DNA of 64,000 nt. Origin: Actinomycetales bacterium SN12. Its GTDB lineage: Bacteria > Actinomycetota > Actinomycetes > Actinomycetales > Microbacteriaceae. Positions within the stretch are counted from its first letter, which is position 1. Each line of letters starts with the position of its first letter. Where the stretch lies: NCBI GenBank assembly GCA_002837415.1, contig PJCV01000001.1:1-64000 (forward strand), read 5' to 3'. Positions 28,382-37,414 of this stretch are shown here, piece by piece. The position numbers and the translations under genes were made by a program. The notes under the pieces are model-generated. The model did not search any database and had not been told where the DNA came from. It was given only the letters and a program-made list of their open reading frames with translations.

Positions 28382-29887
28382 ATGGCTACCGTGCATCCCC
28401 TCACCACCACCGCCACCGGATCTGACGTCCGAGTGCGCTTCTGTCCCTCGCCGACCGGCCTGCCGCACGTCGGCATGGTGCGCACGGCGCTGTACAACTG
28501 GGCGTACGCCCGCCACAATGGCGGCAAGCTGATCTTCCGCATCGAAGACACCGATGCCGCGCGCGACAGCGAGGAGAGCTTCCGTCAGCTCGTCGACGCG
28601 CTCACCTGGATGAAGATCGACTGGGACGAGGGCGTCGAGGTCGGCGGCCCGCACGCGCCGTACCGTCAGTCCGAGCGGCACGACATCTACCGCGGCGTGA
28701 TCGAGAAGCTGCTGGCGACCGGTGCGCTGTACGAGAGCTACTCGACGGCGGAGGAGATCGACGCCCGCAACGAGGCGAACGGCCGGGCGAAGCAGCTCGG
28801 CTACGACAACTTCGACCGCGACCTCACCGACGAGCAGAAGGCCGCGTTCCGCGCCGAGGGCCGTCAGCCCGCGCTGCGCCTGCGGGTGCCGGATGAGGAC
28901 CTGACCTACGTCGACCTGATCCGCGGCGAGGTGACCTTCCCGGCGGGCTCCTTCCCCGACTTCGTGGTCGTGCGCCCGAACGGTGTGCCGCTGTACACCT
29001 TCGTGAACCCGGTGGACGACGCGCTGATGGGCATCACGCACGTGCTGCGCGGCGAGGACCTCATGCCATCGACCGCACGCCAGCTCGCGCTGTATGACGC
29101 GCTGATCCAGGCGGGCGTCACCACCTTCGTGCCGCGCTTCGCGCACATGCCGCTCGTGCTCGGCGAGACGGGCAGCAAGAAGCTGTCCAAGCGCGACCCG
29201 CAGGCCGACCTGTTCCTGCACCGCGAGCGCGGCTTCATCCACGAGGGCCTGCTGAACTACCTCGCGCTGCTGGGCTGGTCGATCGCCGCGGACCGCGATG
29301 TGTTCTCGCTCGACGAGTTCATCGCCGCGTTCGACATCGCCGACGTCAACCCGAACCCGGCGCGCTTCGACCAGAAGAAGGCCGAGTCGATCAACGGCGA
29401 CCACATCCGGATGCTGGATGAGAAGGACTTCGCCGAGCGGATGCTTCCCTACCTGGCCGCCGCGGACGTGTTCGGCGGCGAGCCGACGCACGAGCAGATC
29501 GTGCTCGCGTTCCGCGCGGCGCCGCTCGTGCAGGAGCGCATGCAGCTGCTCGGCGAGTCGGCCGGCATGCTCGGCTTCCTCTTCACGGACAACGTCTCGT
29601 ACGAGGCCGATGCGCTGAAGGGCCTGCCGGCGAACGCCGCCGAGGTGCTCGAGGCGTGCGCCGCGGCTCTCGAGCCGGTCGAGGATTTCACTCCGGATGC
29701 CATTCAGTCGGCGCTCTCGGCCAAGCTCGTCGACGAGCTCGGGCTCAAGCCGCGTGTCGCCTACGGTCCGCCGCGCGTCGCCCTGACGGGTCGGCGCGTC
29801 TCGCCGCCGCTGTTCGAGTCGATGGAGCTGCTGGGCAAGGACGAGTCGCTGCGGCGACTGCGCATGCTCGCTGACTTCCTGGCGTGA
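28382..29887 (+). CDS. gltX: Glutamate--tRNA ligase
   Basis: The 501-residue class I synthetase charges tRNA-Glu (two tRNA-Glu genes lie 18 kb downstream). The HIGH-type motif appears as [12 protein letters not shown] (about residues 21-32), the KMSKS equivalent as KKLSKRDPQ near 265, and the C-terminal anticodon-binding helical domain follows. The length is normal for the non-discriminating or discriminating enzyme; sequence alone does not decide which. Its stop overlaps the next gene (GTGA). Confidence 0.96.
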   Translation: MATVHPLTTTATGSDVRVRFCPSPTGLPHVGMVRTALYNWAYARHNGGKLIFRIEDTDAARDSEESFRQLVDALTWMKIDWDEGVEVGGPHAPYRQSERHDIYRGVIEKLLATGALYESYSTAEEIDARNEANGRAKQLGYDNFDRDLTDEQKAAFRAEGRQPALRLRVPDEDLTYVDLIRGEVTFPAGSFPDFVVVRPNGVPLYTFVNPVDDALMGITHVLRGEDLMPSTARQLALYDALIQAGVTTFVPRFAHMPLVLGETGSKKLSKRDPQADLFLHRERGFIHEGLLNYLALLGWSIAADRDVFSLDEFIAAFDIADVNPNPARFDQKKAESINGDHIRMLDEKDFAERMLPYLAAADVFGGEPTHEQIVLAFRAAPLVQERMQLLGESAGMLGFLFTDNVSYEADALKGLPANAAEVLEACAAALEPVEDFTPDAIQSALSAKLVDELGLKPRVAYGPPRVALTGRRVSPPLFESMELLGKDESLRRLRMLADFLA

Positions 29888-31197
29888 GCCGTCAGGCGCC
29901 GGATGCCGTGATGCCGGCAGCCGAGACGGATGTCATCCTCGGCGATCTGGGTGTGCTGCTGCTCGAGTGCGGCACGTCGGTCACCGACGTCCGCGGATCT
30001 CTCGAGCAGGTGAGCCGCAGAGCGGCACCCGAGACGACCCTCGAGTTCGCGATCCTGCCGGAGATGGTCATGGTCAGCCGGCCAGGTGCGGCGTCGGCGA
30101 CGACCACGGTGATCGGCAAGGGCGGGGCGCTGACCTTCCGCCAGTCGGCGCGCGCCAGCAGGCTGGTGCGCGATCTGGAGATGGGCGCCGTGCCGTTGGC
30201 ATCCGCGCCCGAAAGGATGGCGGCGATCCGCGCGACCCCGCGCCGGATGCCCGGTCTGCAGAGCGTCATCGGCTGCGGTCTGCTCTCCGTGTCGCTGGCC
30301 GTGCTGTTCCGCTGCCCGTGGTGGGCGGCCATCGTCGCGCTGGTGGTCGGCTTGCTCGTCGGCGGACTGATGATGCTGATGATGCGGGTGCGGGCCGCAG
30401 CGGCGGTCGCTCCGTTCGTGTCGGCGTTCGCGTCGACCCTGCTGGTCGGCGTGGTGGCGAACGCGTGGGATCTCGGACCCGTGCCGTTGTTCGCCGTGTG
30501 CGCACCGGTGGCGATCCTGGTGCCGGGCGCGTTGATCACCAACGCGCTGCTGGAGCTGACCTCGACCGATATCGTCACCGGCGCTTCGCGGCTGATGTAC
30601 GGGCTGATCATGCTCGCGTTCATGGCAGCCGGGCTGTACTCGGGTGCCTACCTCACGGGGCTCCGGGTCGACTCGGCGTCGGCGGCGCTGGTCGGGGAAG
30701 CCGTGCACCTGTCGAACGAGAGCGCGGGGTGGGAAGCGCTGCCGCCGCTGTGGACCGCGTGGTTCGCGGTGGTCGTGCTCGCCATCGGCATCGGCCTGGC
30801 GTTCGGATCCGGCTTCCGCCTGACGGTCGTCTGCATCGTGGTGATGACGGGCACGTACGCGGTGCTCGCGCTGTTCAGCCCGCTGGTGGGCAGCGTCGTG
30901 GCGACCGGAATGGCAGCGGCGGTGCTGTTCGTCGCCGCTCGCATACTCGAGCGGGTGACGCTCGCCGTGCCGGCCACGGTGTCGTTCCAGCCGGCGTTCC
31001 TGCTGCTCGTGCCGGGCACGATCGGTCTCGTATCGCTGGCGAGCTTCGACGCGCAGGCGCTGGCATCGGCGCCCATGATGTTCCTCAGTCTGTGCATCGG
31101 CACGAAGGTCGGCGCTCTGCTGGCGGATCTCGCGCGGATCACCCGGTCGACGGTGTTCCTCCGGTGGACGAAGCCGGCACGTATGGGGGAGCTGTGA
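29884..31197 (+). CDS. ThrE-type threonine/serine exporter family protein
   Basis: The 437-residue protein combines a soluble N-terminal part ([37 protein letters not shown]) with about ten membrane helices. This is the ThrE architecture in which two membrane domains are fused in one chain. Corynebacterial ThrE exports threonine and serine; the substrate is inferred from family only. The GTG start overlaps gltX by four bases. The gene is followed by tRNA-Gln. Confidence 0.82.
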   Translation: MSRQAPDAVMPAAETDVILGDLGVLLLECGTSVTDVRGSLEQVSRRAAPETTLEFAILPEMVMVSRPGAASATTTVIGKGGALTFRQSARASRLVRDLEMGAVPLASAPERMAAIRATPRRMPGLQSVIGCGLLSVSLAVLFRCPWWAAIVALVVGLLVGGLMMLMMRVRAAAAVAPFVSAFASTLLVGVVANAWDLGPVPLFAVCAPVAILVPGALITNALLELTSTDIVTGASRLMYGLIMLAFMAAGLYSGAYLTGLRVDSASAALVGEAVHLSNESAGWEALPPLWTAWFAVVVLAIGIGLAFGSGFRLTVVCIVVMTGTYAVLALFSPLVGSVVATGMAAAVLFVAARILERVTLAVPATVSFQPAFLLLVPGTIGLVSLASFDAQALASAPMMFLSLCIGTKVGALLADLARITRSTVFLRWTKPARMGEL

Positions 31198-31259
31198 GCT
31201 TGGCGGTTTCGCCACGCCCGGGCATCCGCTGTCGATTCGCCATCTGCACGCCGCTCGGG

Positions 31260-31265
31260 TAAGCT
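31260..31265 (+). promoter_or_regulatory. Probable -10 hexamer of tRNA-Gln
   Basis: TAAGCT, 32 bases before the mature tRNA start; a weak -35 TTCGCC lies 18 bases upstream. Confidence 0.35.
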
Positions 31266-31297
31266 TGACTCTCGGTGCGAGGCTCCGGTTTCGCCCT

Positions 31298-31369
31298 TGG
31301 GGTATGGTGTAATTGGCAACACGGCTGATTCTGGTTCAGTTGTTCTTGGTTCGAGTCCAGGTACCCCAG
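31298..31369 (+). tRNA. tRNA-Gln (CTG)
   Basis: The 72-nt cloverleaf has acceptor TGGGGTA/TACCCCA with discriminator G. The anticodon arm GCTGA/TCAGT has loop TTCTGGT, giving CTG at 31331-31333, and the T loop is TTCGAGT. CCA is not encoded. Confidence 0.97.
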
Positions 31370-31377
31370 CAGAGAAG

Positions 31378-31401
31378 AACCCCCGCTCAGGCGGGGGTTT
31401 T
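31378..31401 (+). terminator. Rho-independent terminator of tRNA-Gln
   Basis: Stem AACCCCCGC/GCGGGGGTT with loop TCAG is followed by further T residues, eight bases after the tRNA. Confidence 0.9.
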
Positions 31402-31421
31402 CTGGTTCTCAGCCCGGTGGG

Positions 31422-33014
31422 TCAGCTCACGGCGATCAGCGACCGCTGCCACCCCGTGGATCCATCTGGTGCGATGGGGGCGGCTTCCTCGACCTGCATC
31501 TCGCCGTTCTTGTTGATCGCCCGCACGGCGACGTAGTGATTGCCGGGTTCGGCGTCCCACTCCAGGAACCACTGCACCCAGGTGTCGGTGTTGATCGGAG
31601 TGGACAGCGTCGCACGCTGCCAGTCGCCGTTGTCGATGCTGACTTCCACGGCCTCGATGCCCACCGTCTGCGCCCAGGCCACGCCCGCAATCGGGATACG
31701 GCCGGCCGCGACGCTCTTGCCGATCTTCGGGGTGTCGATGCGGGATGAGAACTTGATGGGCGCTTCGGCACTGTAGCCGCGCGGCGTCCAGTACGCCTCG
31801 TCCTTCTCGAACGTGGTGACCTTCAGCTCGGTCACCCACTTCGTGGCCGACACGTACCCGTACAGGCCCGGCACCACCATGCGGACCGGGAATCCGTGCT
31901 CGAGGGGGAGCGGCTGCCCGTTCATGCCGACGGCGAGGATTGCGTCGAGCCCATCATCGGTGAGCGCCGACAGGGGAGTGCTGGCGGTGTAGCCGTCGAC
32001 GCTGCGGGACAGCACCATGTCGGCGTCGGCGTGCGGGGAGGCCAGCCGCAGGACATCCCGGATCGGCACGCCGAGCCACATCGCGTTGCCCACCAGGTCG
32101 CCGCCGACGACGTTGGAGACGCAGGTCAGCGTGATCGCGTACTCGTCCAGTCCCATCTCCACCAGCTCGTCGAAGGTGAGCTCGATCCGCTGGTCGACCA
32201 TCCCGTCGATCACCAGTCGCCAGCTCGCGGGGTCCACGGTCGGCACGGTGAGGGCTGTGTCCACCCGGTAGAAGTCGGCGTTGGGGGTGAACAGCGGGGA
32301 GATGCCGGGGATGTCCAGCTCGGCGCCGTCCGGGATCGTCACCGACGTTTGAGCTGCAGGCAGGCGAAGCCCCTTGCGGATCGCCGCCACGGATGAGGCC
32401 GTCGCGCTGACGACGCGAGAAGTGACGCCGACGATCAGCGCGGATGCGCCGGCGATGCCGGCGAGCGCGAAGAACCGGCGTCGGTCGACGGCCACGGCGC
32501 TGCCGGCACCATGGGTGCTGTCGCCGGAGTCGCCATCGGCTGCGGGCGCGGTGGCCGAACGCTGCCAAGCGCGAAGCCGCCGGCTGAGGAAGACGAGAGC
32601 CGCGATTCCGGCGATCGCGCCGATCACCGACGGAAGGAACGCGAGGGGGGTGACACCGGCGCGCGTCGTGGTGGCGGCCACCGATGCCGCCCCGGCGATG
32701 CCGAGCACGATCATTCCGACCGGCGGCCACAGCAGCTGCAGGATTCCGGCCGCCGCCGACGCGATCACGACGGCCAGACCGAGTCCGATCAGCAGCGCGA
32801 CCTTGTCGAACTCACCGAACGTCGAGATGGCGAACTCCTTGAGGGGCTGCGGAACGATGTCGATGACGAACGAGCCGACCGCCAGCAGCGGGCTCGCATC
32901 CCGCGCCACCAGCAGCGCCGACAGCTCCGCAGCGGCAAGGAACACCACACCGCTGATCACGCCTGCGACTGCGGCGAACACGATGAACGCCTCGCGTCGA
33001 TTCTGTTTCGACAT
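31422..33014 (-). CDS. Membrane-bound molybdopterin-dependent oxidoreductase (sulfite oxidase family)
   Basis: The 530-residue protein begins with about four or five membrane helices (residues 10-150), continues with a basic RRRFFALAGIAGASALIVG segment, and ends in a sulfite-oxidase-type catalytic domain. The cofactor cysteine is seen in ITLTCVSNVVGGDLVGNAMWLGVPIRDVL, with GFPVRMVVPGLYGYVSATKWV. The last 90 or so residues form the dimerisation Ig-like domain (TPKIGKSVAAGRIPIAGVAWAQT). The natural substrate is unknown; no heme partner gene is next to it. GGGGAG precedes the ATG. Confidence 0.88.
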   Translation of the reverse strand: MSKQNRREAFIVFAAVAGVISGVVFLAAAELSALLVARDASPLLAVGSFVIDIVPQPLKEFAISTFGEFDKVALLIGLGLAVVIASAAAGILQLLWPPVGMIVLGIAGAASVAATTTRAGVTPLAFLPSVIGAIAGIAALVFLSRRLRAWQRSATAPAADGDSGDSTHGAGSAVAVDRRRFFALAGIAGASALIVGVTSRVVSATASSVAAIRKGLRLPAAQTSVTIPDGAELDIPGISPLFTPNADFYRVDTALTVPTVDPASWRLVIDGMVDQRIELTFDELVEMGLDEYAITLTCVSNVVGGDLVGNAMWLGVPIRDVLRLASPHADADMVLSRSVDGYTASTPLSALTDDGLDAILAVGMNGQPLPLEHGFPVRMVVPGLYGYVSATKWVTELKVTTFEKDEAYWTPRGYSAEAPIKFSSRIDTPKIGKSVAAGRIPIAGVAWAQTVGIEAVEVSIDNGDWQRATLSTPINTDTWVQWFLEWDAEPGNHYVAVRAINKNGEMQVEEAAPIAPDGSTGWQRSLIAVS

Positions 33015-33057
33015 TGCTCCCCGATCCTCACACCGGCCCGAGGGCCGCTTGCTGAGT

Positions 33058-33104
33058 GATTCGGAGGCGGCTCCGAATCGGATCGGATAGGCGAGTCGAC
33101 TCGC
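33058..33104. promoter_or_regulatory. Two palindromes in the divergent gap
   Basis: GATTCGGAG-GCGG-CTCCGAATC (33058-33079) and the perfect 14-bp GCGAGTCGACTCGC (33091-33104) lie 43-90 bases upstream of the molybdopterin oxidoreductase start. They may be operators or a leader hairpin. The rest of 33015-33208 has no gene. Confidence 0.5.
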
Positions 33105-33141
33105 AGGGGCCCTTGTCTGAACCTATGAAGCCAACGACCCA

Positions 33142-33170
33142 TTGTGTGTGGGAATCAACGGGTGCATACT
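33142..33170 (+). promoter_or_regulatory. Sigma-70-type promoter of the lipoprotein gene
   Basis: TTGTGT (33142-33147), a 17-base spacer, and CATACT (33165-33170) lie 38 bases upstream of the ATG at 33209. Confidence 0.5.
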
Positions 33171-33208
33171 TCGTCTACCTGGGGTGAACTCGCAATGTTG
33201 GGAGTGAG

Positions 33209-33985
33209 ATGGCCAACACGTTCTTCGATCTTCTGTTCCTGCGAACGCGGCAACGATCCTCCGCGGCCGCCGCGGTCGCAGTCACGGTCTGCCTGGTCGT
33301 AACCGGCTGTGGGTCAACCGCTGGCTCTATGCGAAGCGCTCTATCAACCGGAATCCGCGATGCACGTGCCCTGGTAGGGGGCTATTCCGACGACCTGCCC
33401 AGGCTCGCTCGCAACACTTCGATCGAGATTCCTGCTGCCCTCGACGACGCGGTCCGTGGTGCGGCCCGTAGCAACCTCACGGACGAGGAACAAGCGCTTC
33501 TCAAGACTGGCGAACGCTGGGTCACAGCGGTGAAGGGCTTGAACAGGTTCTTAAAGCTGGCCATCGACTGGGAGGCAAACATCCCTGACGACGCGATTCG
33601 CCTCGTGAAAGCGCGTACGTTGCAGGAGCCGACGCCGCAGTTCTCCGCGAGAGTGAACGAGCTGGAGCAGAGCGTGCTGAAGGGTCTGATGTGTCAAGCT
33701 GCACGCAGGGGGCTCGACGCCGCAGGAGAGAGCCAAGCCGAACAAGCCACTCCGGACTACGTTGAAGTCGGCGTCGAGACGTACCAGGTCCAGTACTACC
33801 TGGAAGTCAACCTCACGGCATTCTCTGAAGTGTCTGAGGCGCTCGACATCACCGGGGTGGCGGAGGATTCGATCCTAGAGGCCAACGCTTACATCAAGGG
33901 AATCAACGACATCATTGAATCCCCAGATGGTGGGATAGCGGCAGCGAATGTGGTCTACTTCCGGAATTGCGTTCTGCGGCAGTAG
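33209..33985 (+). CDS. Orphan predicted lipoprotein of unknown function
   Basis: The 258-residue protein has a basic N-terminus, a hydrophobic stretch (AAAAVAVTVCLVVTGC, about 19-34) and a plausible lipobox VTGC. The mature part is largely helical and charged, with one further cysteine near residue 163 and another in the last residues (FRNCVLRQ). No family is recognised. The gene is visibly more A/T-rich than its neighbours and uses TTA and CTA leucine codons, which are rare elsewhere in the window. This suggests recent acquisition. The GGAG ribosome binding site supports the ATG. Confidence 0.7.
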   Translation: MANTFFDLLFLRTRQRSSAAAAVAVTVCLVVTGCGSTAGSMRSALSTGIRDARALVGGYSDDLPRLARNTSIEIPAALDDAVRGAARSNLTDEEQALLKTGERWVTAVKGLNRFLKLAIDWEANIPDDAIRLVKARTLQEPTPQFSARVNELEQSVLKGLMCQAARRGLDAAGESQAEQATPDYVEVGVETYQVQYYLEVNLTAFSEVSEALDITGVAEDSILEANAYIKGINDIIESPDGGIAAANVVYFRNCVLRQ

Positions 33986-34209
33986 AGTACCCCCCTCAGC
34001 TGACCGCGGCGAAGGTGGTACTGGTTGACGCAGTGAGGGCCGTCTCAGAGCGGTGAGGCGGTTTCGACTACACTCCGATCAGGCTGCACGATCATCGCGG
34101 TCGCGCCGTACGAGATGGATGTCGAAGCCATCGTCGGGCCGATGCCCTCCCACCCGCGATGGTCCGTGTGCACAGTGCCGGCCACCGCCTTTCTCGAAGG
34201 AGCGACCGG
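33986..34209 (+). other. Leader region upstream of the amiS-like gene
   Basis: The 224-bp gap holds a candidate -10 (TACACT, 34069-34074), which would produce a leader of about 130 bases. No known riboswitch consensus is recognised, and a short out-of-frame ORF from 34113 overlaps the downstream gene. Confidence 0.35.
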
Positions 34210-34830
34210 ATGGCTGACCTCGGGCTCTTCTACGTCGGCGCCGTGCTGATCATCAACGGCCTCATGCTGCTCGGCGCGATGACCGCCCGAGCCGCTGCTC
34301 CGCTCAACCTCTTCGTCGGCGCCATGCAGGTCGTCACACCGACCTTCCTGGTCATGACCGCGGACGGTGACCCTGAGGTGATCTTCGCCGCCAGCGGCCT
34401 GTATCTCTTCGGCTTCACGTATCTGTGGGTGGGCATCAACGCTCTGGCGGATCTGCCCGCGACAGGTCTCGGCTGGTTCTCGCTGTTCGTCGCCGTGGCT
34501 GCGATCGGATTCGCCGAGAGGACCTGGGCTGCCGGCGGCCGGGTCTTCACCGTCATCTGGGTGCTCTGGGCGCTGCTCTGGCTGCTGTTCTTCCTGCTGC
34601 TCGGCCTGGGCAGGGATCACCTGGCGCGCCTCACGGGTGCCGTCGCACTCGGGGAGGGCATTGCGACGGCCGCTGTCCCTGCGTGGCTCTCGCTCACGGG
34701 TTCGTTCGTCGATTCCGAGATCGCTGCGCTGATCCTCGCCGCGACTTCGGCCGTCGCTGTGATCGTGCTCTACCTGCGGCTGGGCAGGACGCGGCGGGCC
34801 GCTCCGGCCGACGTGCGCGCCACCTCCTAG
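34210..34830 (+). CDS. AmiS/UreI-family amide or urea channel
   Basis: The 206-residue protein has six or seven membrane segments, opening with GLFYVGAVLIINGLMLLGAM, then FVGAMQVVTPTFLVMTA, SGLYLFGFTYLWVGINALADL and WVLWALLWLLFFLLLGLGRD. This is the family of acid-activated urea channels and short-chain amide transporters. No urease or amidase gene is nearby, so the physiological substrate is open. AAGGAG (34197-34202) fixes the ATG at 34210. Confidence 0.83.
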   Translation: MADLGLFYVGAVLIINGLMLLGAMTARAAAPLNLFVGAMQVVTPTFLVMTADGDPEVIFAASGLYLFGFTYLWVGINALADLPATGLGWFSLFVAVAAIGFAERTWAAGGRVFTVIWVLWALLWLLFFLLLGLGRDHLARLTGAVALGEGIATAAVPAWLSLTGSFVDSEIAALILAATSAVAVIVLYLRLGRTRRAAPADVRATS

Positions 34831-34915
34831 CATCCGCCTCCTCCGGTCGCCAGGCCCTTCGCCTGCTCGCGCCGTCGTCGCACACTGGTGGCTCGACGCG
34901 AGAGGAGAAGACTGC

Positions 34916-35263
34916 ATGAGCACCCGTCTGAACAAGAAGGCTCTCGACCACGCCCGCGAACTCCTGCGCAAGGGCGACGTCGTGCACGACGAGCGCGACG
35001 ACTGGAGCGAGCACGCGCCGAGCACAGCTGACGAGAACGCATTCATCGACAAGCACGGCATGGACCAGTTCGCGCTGTGGCACCTCGGCGAGGACACCAG
35101 CGCCACCGAGGGCACGAAGGGCCGATACAGCTTCCCTTACGGCGACTTCCGTCGGCTGCACCGCTGCGCGGTGATCTCGGCCGAGAGCAGAGCCGGTCAG
35201 TACGACCACACGTCGATCGAGAAGGCGCTGAAGGACCTGCTCGCCGACATCGACGACGCCTGA
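34916..35263 (+). CDS. Conserved-looking hypothetical protein
   Basis: The 115-residue soluble, highly charged protein contains WSEHAPSTADENAFIDKHGMDQFALWHLGED, then GRYSFPYGDFRRLHRCAVISAESRAGQY. It looks like a compact stress-associated domain, but I do not recognise the family confidently. AGGAGAAG precedes the ATG. It sits 52 bases before a HAD phosphatase, in the same direction, inside a run of stress-type genes. Confidence 0.7.
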   Translation: MSTRLNKKALDHARELLRKGDVVHDERDDWSEHAPSTADENAFIDKHGMDQFALWHLGEDTSATEGTKGRYSFPYGDFRRLHRCAVISAESRAGQYDHTSIEKALKDLLADIDDA

Positions 35264-35324
35264 GTCGCACCTCGCGCCACCGGCCGGTTCCGGCCGCCTC
35301 AGAGACACCACAGGGGAGAAGCAC

Positions 35325-36029
35325 ATGAATGCCACATCACCGACGTCAGCGCCCGCGTCCGAGCATGCCGACCCGCTGCTGACAGCCGAGGCGTATCTGC
35401 TCGATGTCGACGGCACGCTCATCGATTCGAACTACCTGCACGTCATCGCGTGGCAGCGCGCGCTGCGCGATGCGAACACCGCCGCCCCAGCGGCATCCAT
35501 CCACGCGGCCATCGGTCTCGACTCCGCCAAGCTGCTGGATCGCATCGCTCCGGAAGCCGATGATGAGCAGCGCGACCGGATCTCCTCGAGGCACTCCGCG
35601 CACTACAGCGACCTGTCCGAGGAGCTCGCGCTGCTGCCGGGGGCGCGCGAGCTGCTGCGTCTCCTGCATGAGCGCGGCACACGGGTGGTGCTCGCGACCT
35701 CCGCACCTCAGGAGGAGGTCGACCGTCAGCTCGAAGTGCTCGATGCCGAGCAGTGGATCGACGCGATCACGACCGCGGAGGACGTGGAGACCGCCAAACC
35801 CGAACCGGATGTCTTCGCCGTCGCGATCGAGCGTGCCGGCGTGCCGGCTGAGCGCTGTGTGGCGATCGGAGACGCGCGCTGGGACATGATCGCCGCAGCG
35901 AAGGCGGGCGTCGTGGCCGTCGGCGTCGAGACGGGCGGCACCGATGGCGGCGTGCTGACCGAAGCCGGTGCCGTGTCGGTGCATCAGGGCGTGCAGGAGA
36001 TCGTCGATCTGCTGCAGCGCTCGGCGTGA
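35325..36029 (+). CDS. HAD-family hydrolase (phosphoglycolate/beta-phosphoglucomutase-like)
   Basis: The 234-residue protein shows all HAD motifs: LLDVDGTLIDSN (about 25-36), VVLATSAP near 125, the lysine in TAKPEPDVF near 160, and AIGDARWDMIAAAKAG near 184. A helical cap sits between motifs I and II, placing it in the subclass of phosphoglycolate phosphatase-like enzymes. The substrate is unknown. The ribosome binding site is GGGGAGAAG. A palindrome GGCCGGTTCCGGCC lies upstream at 35282-35295. Confidence 0.87.
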   Translation: MNATSPTSAPASEHADPLLTAEAYLLDVDGTLIDSNYLHVIAWQRALRDANTAAPAASIHAAIGLDSAKLLDRIAPEADDEQRDRISSRHSAHYSDLSEELALLPGARELLRLLHERGTRVVLATSAPQEEVDRQLEVLDAEQWIDAITTAEDVETAKPEPDVFAVAIERAGVPAERCVAIGDARWDMIAAAKAGVVAVGVETGGTDGGVLTEAGAVSVHQGVQEIVDLLQRSA

Positions 36030-36083
36030 GCCGGCACCGACAGTGACCGCATGAACAAGAACGGCAGACGACAGGAGAACCAG

Positions 36084-36725
36084 ATGTTCCGCCCAACCCT
36101 GCACCTCAGCACCCGCACGACTCTCGCGCGCACCGGCATCGGTGTCTGCGCCGTCGCTCTCGCAATCGGGATGGCCGGATGCACCCCGGAGAGTGCCACG
36201 CCGTCGCCGTCCGGCTCGGCCGCCAGCACCCCATCCCAGAGCAGCGGGGAGCCCGCCGCTCCGAGCGGATCGGCGACCGCCGCCGGAGCCGACACCGACC
36301 TGCGAGAGACGCAGCTTCCGATCAGCGCGGAGGACGCGATGAAGACCGCGATGGATGCCGTCGGCGCCGGGTTCATGCACAGCATCGAACTCGACTACGA
36401 CGAACGCGACGCGGCCTGGGAGTGGGAGGTGAAGATCCTCGACGGCACCACCGACCACGAGATCGAGATCGATGCGAGCAGCGGCGAGATCGTCTCGCAG
36501 AAGAAGGACACCACGGACGACCAGGAGAAGGAAGTCAGCCTGGAGGACCCGATGAGCTACGACGAGGCGCTCGATCTGGCCACCGCGAAGGTGGACGGGC
36601 CGCTGCGCGGGTGGAAGCTCGAGTGGGACGACGGACGCCGGGAGTACCAGTTCGACCTCATGCAGGGGTCGGATGAGGTGGAGGTCACCGTCGACGCCGA
36701 CACGGGCGAGGTCATCCTCGATTGA
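36084..36725 (+). CDS. PepSY-domain lipoprotein
   Basis: The 213-residue protein has a signal with lipobox ALAIGMAGC (cysteine near residue 33), a Ser/Pro/Ala-rich linker, and two PepSY domains. Each follows the pattern DAMKTAMDAVGAGFMHSIELDYDERDAAWEWEVKIL...IEIDASSGEIV and EALDLATAKVDGPLRGWKLEWDDGRREYQFDL...VTVDADTGEVIL. PepSY proteins often restrain extracytoplasmic enzymes or sensors; no partner is identifiable here. AGGAG at 36073-36077 selects this ATG over one at 36051. Confidence 0.85.
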   Translation: MFRPTLHLSTRTTLARTGIGVCAVALAIGMAGCTPESATPSPSGSAASTPSQSSGEPAAPSGSATAAGADTDLRETQLPISAEDAMKTAMDAVGAGFMHSIELDYDERDAAWEWEVKILDGTTDHEIEIDASSGEIVSQKKDTTDDQEKEVSLEDPMSYDEALDLATAKVDGPLRGWKLEWDDGRREYQFDLMQGSDEVEVTVDADTGEVILD

Positions 36726-36764
36726 TCGGCGACGCTGGTGCGGAACCAGCCCGCGCCGTGGCGC

Positions 36765-37358
36765 TCACTCCTGGTCGCGGCGCAGCTGATCAGCTTCGAG
36801 ATCGCGTGACTGGTCTGCTGTCCGCTCATCCGCGATCACGTACCTGTGGATGCGGATCCGCTTGCGGGGAGGGCGCTGGTCGTGCACGACGATGGGATCG
36901 CCCGTCAGAGGGTCTTCTCGGCTCGTGACCCGGTCGTCCGCCCGCCGACGCGCATCGTCGTCGGAGCTGTCCACGCGGGACCCGTCCACTCCGGAGCGGT
37001 CCACGCGGGAGCCGTCCACTCTGGAGTCGTCGTCCGAGTCGTCGGCGTCCCCACCCTCGTAATAGTGCTGAATGCGGTCGATGTCTTCGTCGGTCAGGAT
37101 GCCGTCGGCATCGATGCGAGGGGCGTTCTTGACCGTGTCCTTGTCGTGCTCGACATGAAGCGCCTCTCCATCGAAGTCGGCGTCACGCAGCGGCACGAAC
37201 GACTCCGACTTGCCGAACCAGCCGGTGGTGACGCCGACGAACAGCGGCTGACCGCCGTCCGGATCGACGTACACGTGCTTCACCGTGCCGATCTTCGACC
37301 CATCGGTGTCGACGACATCGGCGTCGAACAGACTGTTGATCTTGTGTGATTCGATCAT
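36765..37358 (-). CDS. PRC-barrel domain protein
   Basis: The 197-residue protein has an N-terminal PRC-barrel (VVDTDGSKIGTVKHVYVDPDGGQPLFVGVTTGWFGKSESFVPLRDA, residues 15-60). A charged helical segment with DGILTDEDIDRIQHYYEGG follows, then a low-complexity part made of a five-residue repeat (GSRVD variants), and a basic tail. Proteins of this design are common around stress-response genes in soil actinobacteria, but their role is undefined. The neighbour downstream on the same strand context is a small membrane protein. Confidence 0.82.
   Translation of the reverse strand: MIESHKINSLFDADVVDTDGSKIGTVKHVYVDPDGGQPLFVGVTTGWFGKSESFVPLRDADFDGEALHVEHDKDTVKNAPRIDADGILTDEDIDRIQHYYEGGDADDSDDDSRVDGSRVDRSGVDGSRVDSSDDDARRRADDRVTSREDPLTGDPIVVHDQRPPRKRIRIHRYVIADERTADQSRDLEADQLRRDQE
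36969..37028. repeat. Four tandem 15-bp repeats in the PRC-barrel gene
   Basis: Units start at 36969, 36984, 36999 and 37014 and follow GTCCACNCNGGANNN, encoding alternating GSRVD/RSGVD pentapeptides on the minus strand. Confidence 0.9.
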
Positions 37359-37414
37359 GGGCTTGCCTTCCTGTCAGGCGGCGACAGAGGCGGTGGGCCT
37401 CTGCCGCCGGTGGT

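Noticed and set aside
34113-34270. Short open frame upstream of and overlapping the amiS-like gene
   Set aside because: No ribosome binding site and no recognisable product; it overlaps the real gene out of frame.
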